NCBI GenBank assembly: GCA_934464705.1
Contig: CAKSKB010000015.1
Location: 1-64,000, forward strand
Source: an uncultured Clostridia bacterium
GTDB lineage: Bacteria > Bacillota > Clostridia > HGM11514
Reading direction: 5' to 3'
Length of the DNA stretch: 64,000 nt
The notes beneath the pieces are model-generated. The model was not told the origin of the DNA. It did no database searches and worked only from the letters and a program-made list of their open reading frames with translations. The translations under genes and the position numbers were made by a program. Shown in pieces: positions 15,084-23,677 of the stretch. Position 1 is the first letter of the stretch. The number at the start of each line of letters is the position of its first letter.

Positions 15084-18000
15084 GATTTAACCTCACCTCC
15101 CCTGCGTCCGAGTATGTCATAATAATATTTTCTGACGGAATCCTTTTTGTTAACACTTAAAGGCTTGCTTGAATTATTCGGAGTGTTATACCTTGCCATA
15201 CACAGACACATTTGATTAATGTTTTTTACCGCCACAAACACCCCTGATTTTTCCTTAATTCTGCCATTTCTGTCGGTCACCTCGATATACTCGTTTTTGT
15301 AAACATACATAATATGCTCTTTATAGTCTTCGGGAGGGTTGGCACCTTCTCTGAATTTCAGCTTGCCCTTTTCCTTTTTCAGCTCCGAATAAGATATACC
15401 CCCGAGCCCAAGCTCGTCGTTCACGGTTTTATAAAACTCGATGCAATAATAACCGCCGTTGTTGAGAATTGTACGGTTGTTTTCGTCAATTTGCTTGAAA
15501 ATCGGCTTTCCGCGCATAGAACCGATAAGCGTTACGGTGTGAATGCGATTCCCCTTTTCGGTTATAAAATGCTTTTTGCCGAGCTTGTTAAGAATATCCC
15601 CAACTGTTTTTTCGCTGTTTTCGGAAAACAGCTTTCTGAGCGAATCCTTAAGGTCTCGGTCGTCGCCGTAAATCTTGTCAACATCGGCTTCTTTGAGAGT
15701 AACAATCTTTTTCCTTGAAAGGAGGCAATCCTTGCCGTCAATGTTCTTAATCCTTAAAAGGGTGTCCTCGGTGGCTTTGCCGCTGAATTTTTTGTTCACC
15801 TTGTAAGATGTCACCGGCATACGGCACTCTGCCGCAAACGCAGGGTCATCGGGATATGCGTTTTCAACCATGTTTCTGAAAATTTCATCAATTTCCTCGT
15901 TTGTGAATTCCCTTGCGTCCTCGCCCTTTTTCTCCGCTCTTTCCTTCTCAAATTCGCGGAAAATATCATAATCGACAAATCTTGCTTCAACCTCTTCTTT
16001 GATATTTTCGCAAAGCGAAGGCACAATTATCTTTTTCGTAAGCAATCTTTCGAGATAATTTTTGTTAAATCCGTAAAACCTCGAAATATACTCAACAGCA
16101 TTTGCAAGCGTGTTTTTATATTCCTCGGTTTCGGTCTTGCCGGAACTTTTATAAATGCTTTTCAGCTTGAGATTTGCATAAGCAATCTCAACATAAGCGG
16201 GAAGGCAATTTGCGATCACGACCGCATCGGCTGCATGGTCAAGGTAGGTCAAGTTTTTAAGCTCGCCTTTGTCGTACCTCCCCCACGTGTCGCGGTTAAG
16301 CCAGTTTTTGCGGCACATCGATGTTATTGCGCTTTTAACCGCATAAACCCTTGTGCGGTATTTGTCGGTACCGTCCTTCTCGGAAAACCTCAGATTTTCC
16401 GAAAGATATTTTACAAGATATTTTGCTATATACCTTGTGTCGTTTATGTTGCGGCTTTTCCAATCTCCGAGAATTTCGCTGCAATTCAAATCCTCCAGCA
16501 TCAGATATTTGTACTTTTTCTCATTGATTTTGCCGCTCTTGAACATTTGCCTTACTTTATCCAAATACCGCTCGCGGCGTTCGCCCTCAAGGTACATCAG
16601 CGGCGTTCTCTGCTTTTTAAGCTGATTTTCAGAGGCGTACACAAGTGCTTTATTGCTTTTTGTGTTATCCAGTATGAGCGAGAACGGCACGATATGGTCG
16701 ACCTCATATGCGTGCGTTTTTCCCGAAAGGCATTCCTTCATATCGATTATACGATCGGAATAAAGGCACCTCCACTCCTGCGATTCGCCGAGAAGATATT
16801 TTTCAATCATACCGCCGGTTACGGTATTTTCCTCAACCGAAAGCAGTTCGGCAATCGCCTTTCTTGCATAATCCCTCTGCTTTTCGTTGTCTCGGTTATG
16901 CCTTTCGTCGTCGGCCCTTTGGTCTGCGCTCTTGTTTACTTCGCTTGCAACCTCGATGTTTATCGCCCAGGGCGAACCGTATCGATCAACTATCGCATTG
17001 ACGATTTTCCTCGTTTCGTTGATTGCTCTCGTAACCACCGGATTGTTAAAAAACTCGCTACTTTTATTGAAAGGAGGAAGCTTAAAATTGTCGCTTTCCT
17101 TTAAGTTCTCTGTTACCGCTTTGTTGAAATCCGCCTGAAAACTGCCGTATATATCTCCTTCAAGAAAACTTTCGGCAGCGTCTTTCATGTATTTGTAGCT
17201 TACATTGGACGTTCCGCTTATCCTTTGTCTTGCAAAGCTTTCGACTGCGCCGTCATTCAAAAATCCGAGCTTTTTCAGCTCTGTCTTTCGCCTTGACGGT
17301 GTAACGAATTTCGACAGAGTTATGCCGATTTGATTAAGCCTGCCGTTTTCATCATCCCAATCCGCACAAAAATCTCCCCAAGAATACCCGTTCTCCTCCA
17401 GGCATTTTTTCGCAAACCCGAGGAATTTTATGCATTTGGAGATACTCTCCGTTTCTTTTGAAATGCTGATTTCATAGCCGTGTGCCCTTACAATCTTTTT
17501 TATATCTCTCTGTAAAGCCGACGCAGTGCTCACCACATGATTGATAAGCTCCCCGGCAATAATCTGCGGAAGATATATTTCGCCCGTCTCCTTATTTATG
17601 TATTTATACTGTGACAGAACATTTGAAACCGCATAAACATCTGCGATTGCGGTAAAACGGCAGCCTCGTTCCTCATCGGGATAAAAGCGGCATTTCCCGA
17701 GCTTGTCCAAAAAGCCTTTGTATCTTCTGTAAGGGTCGTTTACATCACCGGGACCGTCCTCGAAACACCGCTGCGAAAAAATTATGTCAATTATTTTTGC
17801 CTTGTTGTCCTCCGTCAGGCAATCATAAAACTCCGACTGCTTGTCCAGTATAAGCTTCGCTTCGTCCAGCATGTATTTTCTTGAAATCAAGTGGGTTTCG
17901 TCAAAGTCTTTGCCGTTTCTGTAATGCCGACCCATCTCATCGTTAAATTCAGGGTCGTTTTTAATCATTTCCGCCGGTGTGCGGTAATGATTTTCCTCCA

Positions 18001-18451
18001 TTATTTTATTAACCGCTTCGAGCGCCTCGTAATCCTCATCTGTTTCGGCAGACTCGTAAAAATCGCGATACCCTCTGCGATTGCATATATTCACAAGGCT
18101 TGCCGCAAGCTCTTCCCGGGAAACTCTTTCGTTGATCGCCTTGACTCTCGCTTCGATAACATCGTTCTTCCCGCTTTCAAAATATGCCTTGAGTGCGTTT
18201 TCGGATATTAATCCGATATTTTGGAAATGCCTTTTCAAACGCATTTTCCTGTGTGCGCGACGGCGCAAAAGCCTCCTTACGCTTCTGTATCCCCGCCTTT
18301 CCTGGCAAAAAGATGTTTTTTTCTGCGGGTCCTCGCCTGTCTCAAAAACACGCACTCCGAAATCTTCAATCCTTTTGCAGTTTTCCTCATTCCTTACAAC
18401 TGCCCAGCCTACGGAACCTATTCCGACATCCAAACCGATAACATACTTCAT
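15062..18451 (-). CDS. cas9: RNA-guided endonuclease Cas9, subtype II-C
   Basis: 1129 aa from ATG 18451, which follows GGGAGGAAAG; a longer frame to 18490 is rejected. RuvC-I is YVIGLDVGIGSVGWAVV (Asp8). The Arg-rich bridge helix spans ~51-75. RuvC-II is INIEVASEV (Glu500). The HNH domain has YEVDHIVPF (Asp585, His586) and Asn609 in ASENQLK. RuvC-III is YLDHAADAVVIANC (His739, Asp742). All catalytic residues are intact, so the enzyme should be active. Size and gene order (cas9-cas1-cas2) fit II-C. The start is divergent from the tracrRNA promoter; no clear promoter for cas9 itself was found. Confidence 0.97.
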   Translation of the reverse strand: MKYVIGLDVGIGSVGWAVVRNEENCKRIEDFGVRVFETGEDPQKKTSFCQERRGYRSVRRLLRRRAHRKMRLKRHFQNIGLISENALKAYFESGKNDVIEARVKAINERVSREELAASLVNICNRRGYRDFYESAETDEDYEALEAVNKIMEENHYRTPAEMIKNDPEFNDEMGRHYRNGKDFDETHLISRKYMLDEAKLILDKQSEFYDCLTEDNKAKIIDIIFSQRCFEDGPGDVNDPYRRYKGFLDKLGKCRFYPDEERGCRFTAIADVYAVSNVLSQYKYINKETGEIYLPQIIAGELINHVVSTASALQRDIKKIVRAHGYEISISKETESISKCIKFLGFAKKCLEENGYSWGDFCADWDDENGRLNQIGITLSKFVTPSRRKTELKKLGFLNDGAVESFARQRISGTSNVSYKYMKDAAESFLEGDIYGSFQADFNKAVTENLKESDNFKLPPFNKSSEFFNNPVVTRAINETRKIVNAIVDRYGSPWAINIEVASEVNKSADQRADDERHNRDNEKQRDYARKAIAELLSVEENTVTGGMIEKYLLGESQEWRCLYSDRIIDMKECLSGKTHAYEVDHIVPFSLILDNTKSNKALVYASENQLKKQRTPLMYLEGERRERYLDKVRQMFKSGKINEKKYKYLMLEDLNCSEILGDWKSRNINDTRYIAKYLVKYLSENLRFSEKDGTDKYRTRVYAVKSAITSMCRKNWLNRDTWGRYDKGELKNLTYLDHAADAVVIANCLPAYVEIAYANLKLKSIYKSSGKTETEEYKNTLANAVEYISRFYGFNKNYLERLLTKKIIVPSLCENIKEEVEARFVDYDIFREFEKERAEKKGEDAREFTNEEIDEIFRNMVENAYPDDPAFAAECRMPVTSYKVNKKFSGKATEDTLLRIKNIDGKDCLLSRKKIVTLKEADVDKIYGDDRDLKDSLRKLFSENSEKTVGDILNKLGKKHFITEKGNRIHTVTLIGSMRGKPIFKQIDENNRTILNNGGYYCIEFYKTVNDELGLGGISYSELKKEKGKLKFREGANPPEDYKEHIMYVYKNEYIEVTDRNGRIKEKSGVFVAVKNINQMCLCMARYNTPNNSSKPLSVNKKDSVRKYYYDILGRRGGEVKSCGERLL

Positions 18452-18478
18452 TTTTTCTTTCCTCCCAAAAAATAATAT

Positions 18479-18507
18479 TTGACAAATCATTGTTTTTGTG
18501 GTATAAT
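18479..18507 (+). promoter_or_regulatory. consensus tracrRNA promoter
   Basis: TTGACA (18479-18484), 17-base spacer, TATAAT (18502-18507), both perfect. It is 28 bases upstream of the cas9 start and points away from it. Confidence 0.8.
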
Positions 18508-18513
18508 GATATT

Positions 18514-18658
18514 GAACTTAGGAATTGATGTGTAAAATTATCAATATCCATCAGATAAAATTGATTTTTGTATAAAATTATCAATATCCATCAGTGTTCT
18601 AAGATAAGGCTTTATGCCGTAGGGTATGACGGTATCCCAAAGTTTCCGTCATTTTTTT
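18514..18658 (+). ncRNA. tracrRNA with two tandem anti-repeats
   Basis: Expected start is ~18514. Two copies of the first 25 bases of the repeat complement occur at 18530-18554 (one mismatch) and 18570-18594 (perfect). After the second copy the sequence continues TGTTCTAAGATAAGG, giving a bulge and a lower stem with the GUUUU end of the crRNA repeat. Then come the nexus hairpin (GGC TTTAT GCC) and a terminator hairpin TGACGG/CCGTCA with seven T. Only the second anti-repeat is joined to the lower stem and nexus, so it is the functional one. The first is followed by a hairpin ATCAAT/ATTGAT. Confidence 0.85.
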
Positions 18659-18735
18659 ATGCCCAAAAACCTGCTTATGCGGTGTTTTTCGTGTTGTTTA
18701 TATTAATTATAACACAAATTCCAAATTTTTGCAAT

Positions 18736-18770
18736 AAAAATATACGCCGCAACATACGGCGTATATTTTT
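18736..18770. terminator. bidirectional terminator
   Basis: AAAAATATACGCCG pairs with CGGCGTATATTTTT around a 7-base loop, after the GH105 gene (minus) and beyond the tracrRNA (plus). Confidence 0.85.
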
Positions 18771-18795
18771 AAATCCGGAAATCCATTCCAATCCG

Positions 18796-19854
18796 TTATA
18801 ATATATATGTCATTTCGTTCAGCGCCAAAATTGCGAGAGCGTTTCCGTACGCCATGGGCACAATCGGGATTTTTCGGTAATCATCAGCAGAAAAACTCAT
18901 TCCCGTCCCGTAAGATACCTCCCTTACGCTGCCGTCCTCCGCGATGCAGCCGGCAACCGCTTTTGCTGCCGAAATACCGGTTTCCGCAAACTTTTTATCC
19001 AGTATACCGAGCCTCACGGCTTTTAAAATACCGAATGCAAACCCGGCAGTTGCGGACGCTTCAAGATACGAATCATCATCGTCAATAAGCGTGTGCCACA
19101 TTCCGCTTTTGTCCCGAAACTTCAAAAGAGCCTCCGCCTGTGCCGAAAGCGTATCCGTCAGATACCGCCGCACTGCGCCCCAGACGCCGGTTATCTCGAA
19201 AAACTCAGGTATTCCGGCGGTTATCCAGCAGTTTCCCCTCGCCCAGAAAACTTCGGCAAAGTTGCGATTTCCGTCAAACGACCAACCGTGATACCAAAGC
19301 CCGCTTTTTTTGTCCGCAAGATATTTTATATGTATTAAAAACTGGTACTCTGCCTCATCTATATATTCACGCTTATTAAGAATAACCCCGGCTTTTGCAA
19401 GAAAAAGAACCGTCATAAAAAGCGTGTCGTCCCACATCTGCCCGTCGTTTCTCATACCGGAAACTATATGCTGCAGTCCGCCGTGCTCAGTTCTCGGCAT
19501 TTCGTTCATTATCCATTCGGACCACTCTTTTATCATCAAAAGATACTTTTCGTTCTTCGTTTTTTCGTAAACAAACGCAAGCGTAAGCATCGGCGCAGCT
19601 GTGTTGACATTTTTTTCGGGAATCCCTTTTTCGATATTTTTATCAAACCAATCGCATATCAGGCGCAGCATTTTTCCGTCGCCGCTTGTTTCATAATATT
19701 TATAAAGACCGTAAAGCCCCACGCCCTGTGCCCATTCCCAGTTTCCGAAATTGATTATTCCGATCGGGCAGGTTTCGTCAAGCGTTTTGTTTGAAAGTTC
19801 GGTCATATTGTATGCCGTCTTTAAAATGAGTTTTTCAATATCCTTTTTATTCAT
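18796..19854 (-). CDS. GH105 unsaturated rhamnogalacturonyl/uronyl hydrolase
   Basis: 352 aa from ATG 19854 (GGAGGGG upstream; overlaps the previous gene by 8 bases). An (alpha/alpha)6 barrel fold is indicated by NWEWAQGVGLYGLYKYYE, GGLQHIVSGMRNDGQMWDDTLFM with the catalytic Asp, WYHGWSF, FWARGNCW and YLEASATAGFAFGIL. No signal peptide, so cytoplasmic. Enzymes of this family remove the unsaturated uronic acid left by polysaccharide lyases from rhamnogalacturonan or similar glycans. It is translationally coupled to the toroid-like gene upstream and divergent from an AraC regulator. Confidence 0.85.
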   Translation of the reverse strand: MNKKDIEKLILKTAYNMTELSNKTLDETCPIGIINFGNWEWAQGVGLYGLYKYYETSGDGKMLRLICDWFDKNIEKGIPEKNVNTAAPMLTLAFVYEKTKNEKYLLMIKEWSEWIMNEMPRTEHGGLQHIVSGMRNDGQMWDDTLFMTVLFLAKAGVILNKREYIDEAEYQFLIHIKYLADKKSGLWYHGWSFDGNRNFAEVFWARGNCWITAGIPEFFEITGVWGAVRRYLTDTLSAQAEALLKFRDKSGMWHTLIDDDDSYLEASATAGFAFGILKAVRLGILDKKFAETGISAAKAVAGCIAEDGSVREVSYGTGMSFSADDYRKIPIVPMAYGNALAILALNEMTYIL

Positions 19855-21535
19855 GCCGCCCCTCCTGTGTATAATAATACTCCGGCTCACTGCCGTCAAG
19901 CTTTATAAAGCGTATATGTACTGTTTTTTCAATCGGCAAATCTGCTGTCATGCTGACTTTGCAGCTGTCATTTTTATCGCTTATCATCTTGTGAGCGAAA
20001 AATCCCGGGCCGATGTTAACGGAATAAGTTCCTTTTCTGAAAGTTAAAAATCCGTCTGTCAGCAAAATATTGCGAGGGGTTTGCGCCTCCTCAAAGGTAT
20101 TCCCGGTTATTACCGCACCGGGCAGTTCGAATTCAAATTCCAGTGCGAAATGCGCCCCATCGATGCCGCCATTTGACGAAACCTTAACATCAATCCCGTC
20201 ATCGGTTTTCAGCGCTTCAAGAATGTATTCCACATCTGCTCTCGGGCTTCTGCGGCGCTCGGCTATGTTGTTATACGGCAGTTCCGGGAACTCAACCTTC
20301 CTCGGAAGCGTGTTCCAGAACCCCGGCATATGAACACGCTGCTCAATGCCGTATGTCGGACGGATATGCATTTTTGCGCCATTTTCGGTTTTGCACATTT
20401 CTCTGCCCGTATACACGGCTTCGTGATAATAAGGAGCAAATATCTTAATGCTCTTAATGAAAACATCACCGAATCTTACGCACATCTGACAGTTTGTTCC
20501 GCACATCAAAAATGCGTCAGCTTCGTTTTTGTGATACGCCCATATCCCGGTATCCTTCAAAAATACGGTTTCGGGTCTTTTAAAGCTTTCGGTGTCTATA
20601 TTGTCGCAGAGCCATTCGGGATTCCTGCGGAAAATGTAAATAAGCCCGGGTTCATCGGGAGGATTTTTTGAACATATTTCATCAATCGCACTGAAAAAAC
20701 TCAAATCGCCGGAATACTTTCCGGCAAAATAAAAGCTCGATAGAAATTCCGTCGGGAATACATGCTTTCCGTTGTCCTGTCTGATTGAAATTGATGTAAG
20801 AAGAGAGGTGTCCGCACTCATAAGGGTAAGAATACAGCGGCAATTTTTCACAATGCTTTCCGCAAAATACTTTTCTCCCGAAAGAAAATATGCGTCCATA
20901 AGCTTTGAATTAATCTTGGCGCTGTAATATATGCTCTTTTCGGAGTAGATTCCGTCAGAGTTTAGGTCAAGCCCCTCACGAAAATATTTTGCCGCTTCAT
21001 CTGCGGCATTAATTTCACCAAACACATCGGTTGCGGCGCAAAGTGCCCCGGCAATTATCCAGCGGTGATTGGGGGTGTGAAAACCGCCGTCCCTGCAAAT
21101 CGCATCGGCAAACGAAACAGCTAACGGTTTCAGTGCTTCAAATATCATTTTTCCGCAGTCGGTTTTTTCGGCATTTTTTGCCGTATATGCACAGCGGCAA
21201 ATAAGCGCAAGCAAAAATGCCGTATCGGGCGGAGAATCATAATTTCTTTCACGGAGGTCTATAAGCCCGGACGCCCGCTGCTTTGACTTAATATAATTGA
21301 CCGCCGAAATTATTCTTTCATAAATACCGAAGTCATTAAAAAATTCCGATTCTTCAGAGCAGTATGACAAAACCGCAGCCTGAAGAAATGCACCTGTTTC
21401 AAAGTGAGTAACCGCACAGAATCCCAGGCTTTCATCAAGGAATCCTCCGCTGTGCACACTTTGATACGGAATCATGCTTTTAAGCTTCTTATCGCATTGC
21501 GCCACCGCGTCACAGTATAGTTTTTTTGCATTCAT
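19847..21535 (-). CDS. uncharacterised (alpha/alpha)-toroid-like protein, possible uronide lyase or hydrolase
   Basis: 562 aa from ATG 21535 (AAGGCGGTGG upstream). The first ~330 residues are helical, with FLDESLGFCAVTHFETGAFL, DSPPDTAFLLALICRC and GGFHTPNHRWIIAGALCA, reminiscent of the toroid domain of heparinase-II/III-like lyases. The last ~230 residues are beta-rich with FKRPETVFLKDTGIWAYH. No secretion signal. The context (GH105 partner, AraC regulator) suggests processing of imported acidic oligosaccharides. The catalytic residues cannot be assigned, so the function stays open. Confidence 0.55.
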   Translation of the reverse strand: MNAKKLYCDAVAQCDKKLKSMIPYQSVHSGGFLDESLGFCAVTHFETGAFLQAAVLSYCSEESEFFNDFGIYERIISAVNYIKSKQRASGLIDLRERNYDSPPDTAFLLALICRCAYTAKNAEKTDCGKMIFEALKPLAVSFADAICRDGGFHTPNHRWIIAGALCAATDVFGEINAADEAAKYFREGLDLNSDGIYSEKSIYYSAKINSKLMDAYFLSGEKYFAESIVKNCRCILTLMSADTSLLTSISIRQDNGKHVFPTEFLSSFYFAGKYSGDLSFFSAIDEICSKNPPDEPGLIYIFRRNPEWLCDNIDTESFKRPETVFLKDTGIWAYHKNEADAFLMCGTNCQMCVRFGDVFIKSIKIFAPYYHEAVYTGREMCKTENGAKMHIRPTYGIEQRVHMPGFWNTLPRKVEFPELPYNNIAERRRSPRADVEYILEALKTDDGIDVKVSSNGGIDGAHFALEFEFELPGAVITGNTFEEAQTPRNILLTDGFLTFRKGTYSVNIGPGFFAHKMISDKNDSCKVSMTADLPIEKTVHIRFIKLDGSEPEYYYTQEGRHE

Positions 21536-21640
21536 ATTTCCACCGCCTTTATAATTATATTTTAACAGAATAAAGCTTATCAGTCCATACATTTCTTGCA
21601 CATATATTATGAATTTTTCAACATTTTTTGACTTTTATTA

Positions 21641-21669
21641 TTGACAAATTCTTTTCAAAGTGCAATAAT
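21641..21669 (+). promoter_or_regulatory. predicted promoter of the AraC regulator
   Basis: TTGACA (21641-21646), 17-base spacer, AATAAT (21664-21669), 22 bases before the ATG. Confidence 0.55.
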
Positions 21670-21691
21670 ATATAATGGAGGGTGAGGCGAA

Positions 21692-22510
21692 ATGGACAAA
21701 TTTTCAAAAGATTTATTAAACGACAACAAACCGTTTGCCGCCGAAAAAATCAATTATACCGGCGGCATAACCATGTCATATTCTCATTACCACGAGCACT
21801 ATGAAATTTTATATGTTTCGGACGGAGAAAGAAAATTGGTGATAAACAATCATGATAAATACACGCTTTCGCATAGCACAATCGCCCTTATTAAGCCGTT
21901 TATTCTGCATAAAACCGAAAGTATGGGAGGAAACGAAAGAAGAATTCTTGTTAATTTTTCAAAAGAAACCGGAGCAGAAATAAAAAGATTTGCCAATGCC
22001 GACCTTCTTAAATGCTTTGACGCACCGATAACCGAATTAAAAGATACGAATATAACAAAAGAACTGTTGTCCGATCTTGCGTCGCTTGACCGCAGCGACC
22101 CGTTTTTTGAGGCAAAGTTTAAGACAAAACTGGCAGAAGTGCTTACAAAAATCTCGGAAACCGCTGCCTTTCCGTTTGCAAGACGAAACGGCACGGAGGA
22201 TATAATTCCGCTTATCGCAAAAGAAATTCAGGAAAAATACGCCGAGGACATAACTCTTTCATACCTCGCAGAAAAATTTCATATAAACTCATGTTATCTT
22301 TCGAGGAAATTCAAAAAGGAAATGGGAATAACGCTTGTAAAATATATAAATACGGTCCGAATCATCGCCGCACAGAAGCTGTTTGACAATGGCTGCCAAA
22401 GCGTTACCGCCGCCGCAATACAAACCGGCTTTTCAAGTATAACCCACTTTGAAAGGGTATTCAAAGGGATAACCGGAACCGCACCGAAAAAATACACCGG
22501 CAAGCGTTAG
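21692..22510 (+). CDS. AraC-family transcriptional regulator
   Basis: 272 aa. An N-terminal cupin sensor contains YSHYHEHYEILYVSDGER. The C-terminal 100 residues hold two helix-turn-helix motifs: ITLSYLAEKFHINSCYLSRK and SVTAAAIQTGFSSITHFERV followed by FKGITGTAPKKY. GGAGGGTGAGG precedes the start. It probably activates the divergent toroid-like/GH105 operon in response to a sugar ligand, based on gene position only. Confidence 0.9.
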   Translation: MDKFSKDLLNDNKPFAAEKINYTGGITMSYSHYHEHYEILYVSDGERKLVINNHDKYTLSHSTIALIKPFILHKTESMGGNERRILVNFSKETGAEIKRFANADLLKCFDAPITELKDTNITKELLSDLASLDRSDPFFEAKFKTKLAEVLTKISETAAFPFARRNGTEDIIPLIAKEIQEKYAEDITLSYLAEKFHINSCYLSRKFKKEMGITLVKYINTVRIIAAQKLFDNGCQSVTAAAIQTGFSSITHFERVFKGITGTAPKKYTGKR

Positions 22511-22521
22511 CTGCCGGTGTA
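22493..22521 (+). terminator. terminator overlapping the AraC stop codon
   Basis: TACACCGGCA pairs with TGCCGGTGTA; the loop contains the TAG stop codon. The T-run is weak. Confidence 0.6.
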
Positions 22522-22538
22522 TTACAAAACATCTTACA

Positions 22539-22727
22539 TTACCATTCTATTGATTTTAAATCTGTAATTTCGCCGTGTGCGATTTCAGTTTCCCCGATGG
22601 CTATAGCATCATCCTCATCCGGCAGCGGCTTTGAATCGGGAATAAATTTTATCAAAACATTATATATTGTTTCTGTATCAGAGTCTTTTAACAAATCAAT
22701 TAAATTATGCAAAACCGTTTTACTCAT
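22539..22727 (-). CDS. putative antitoxin of a RelE-type pair
   Basis: 62 aa, acidic (DSKPLPDEDDAIAIGETEIA), preceded by GGAGGG and 11 bases downstream of the RelE-like toxin gene. No DNA-binding fold is recognisable. Its size and tight linkage to the toxin suggest an antitoxin that neutralises it. The toxin-first order is the reverse of most relBE loci. Confidence 0.6.
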   Translation of the reverse strand: MSKTVLHNLIDLLKDSDTETIYNVLIKFIPDSKPLPDEDDAIAIGETEIAHGEITDLKSIEW

Positions 22728-22738
22728 TTAACTCCCTC

Positions 22739-22990
22739 CTAAATATGCTTATACACATCACCGCGCGGCAAAACCGCAACTATTGTAACAGTATTCAGTT
22801 TACAAGTATATATAACCCTGTAATTTCCTATCCTCAATCGAAAATAATCTGTATAACCATGCAACCTTTTAACATCTCCGCATGGCAACTTATATATACC
22901 GTTTAAAATGCGGTTCCTTGTATCTTCATCCAACCGTTTCATCATTTTTATTGCATTTTTAGTTATTGAAAAATCCAACCAAGGCACCAT
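22739..22990 (-). CDS. RelE/ParE-superfamily toxin
   Basis: 83 aa. Motifs FSITKNAIKMMKRLDEDTR, LPCGDVKRLHGYTDYFRLRI and GNYRVIYTCKL match the RelE fold: the two N-terminal helices and the GxYRVIY strand that carries catalytic basic residues. RelE toxins cut mRNA in the ribosomal A site. No obvious Shine-Dalgarno precedes the ATG, so expression may be weak. Confidence 0.85.
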   Translation of the reverse strand: MVPWLDFSITKNAIKMMKRLDEDTRNRILNGIYKLPCGDVKRLHGYTDYFRLRIGNYRVIYTCKLNTVTIVAVLPRGDVYKHI

Positions 22991-23050
22991 TCAATGTTTA
23001 TTATATATTTATTATACAATTGCCGCACTGAAATGTCAAGAAAAAAGTTT

Positions 23051-23677
23051 TCAATGCGGCAGACTCCAGCGGAAATGCGCCGCCAGAAGCCTTAAAGCAA
23101 TAACCGATACCGACCCTGCAATTACCGCCGCCGTGCTGCCGGTACGGTGCCACAGGAATGCGCACAGCGCCGCCCCGACAATCGAAGCGCAGGCATAAAA
23201 ATGCTTCACAAAAATATACGGCGGATTACCTGCAAGGACATCACGGAGCACTCCTCCGCCGACGCCCGTCACAACGCCGACAAAAGTCACGAGAAAGATT
23301 CCGTACCCATCGTTCATACTATAAGCGCACCTTACGCCGATTGCGGTAAAGACGCCGAGACCCACAGAGTCCATAAACAGCAGAACCTTATCGTAAAGCG
23401 CCCCGGAATTTTCAATCGCGCGCCGTATCGGCGGTAAGAATACGATAATCGATGCACCTATTGCAACGACAGAGTACATCGGGTCGCGGAACATGACGGG
23501 AGGGGTGTTCCCGAGAATCATATCCCGTATCACACCGCCTCCGACAGCCGTGCAAAGCCCAAGCGCAGCCACGCCGAGCATATCCATTTGTTTTTTAAGC
23601 GCAACAATTGCCCCCGACACAGCGAAGGCAATTGTTCCTATTATTTCAAATACCGAATATATAAATTCGTACATCAT
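23051..23677 (-). CDS. trimeric intracellular cation (TRIC) channel family membrane protein
   Basis: 208 aa, seven hydrophobic segments. Two internal copies of the UPF0126 motif are visible: AVGGGVIRDMILGNTPPVMF and GVGGGVLRDVLAGNPPYIF. Prokaryotic TRIC proteins form cation-permeable trimers in the cytoplasmic membrane. The start ATGATG overlaps the stop of the upstream permease gene, so it is co-transcribed with the nucleoside transporter, although a functional link is unproven. Confidence 0.9.
   Translation of the reverse strand: MMYEFIYSVFEIIGTIAFAVSGAIVALKKQMDMLGVAALGLCTAVGGGVIRDMILGNTPPVMFRDPMYSVVAIGASIIVFLPPIRRAIENSGALYDKVLLFMDSVGLGVFTAIGVRCAYSMNDGYGIFLVTFVGVVTGVGGGVLRDVLAGNPPYIFVKHFYACASIVGAALCAFLWHRTGSTAAVIAGSVSVIALRLLAAHFRWSLPH

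Noticed and set aside
16235..17104. 289-codon plus-strand frame inside cas9
   Set aside because: Antisense of cas9, no start signals, composition typical of a shadow frame.
18530..18594. Two repeat-like copies considered as a second, two-repeat CRISPR array
   Set aside because: Both lack the last 11 bases of the repeat, the gap is only 15 bases, and they are followed by nexus and terminator hairpins, so they are tracrRNA anti-repeats.
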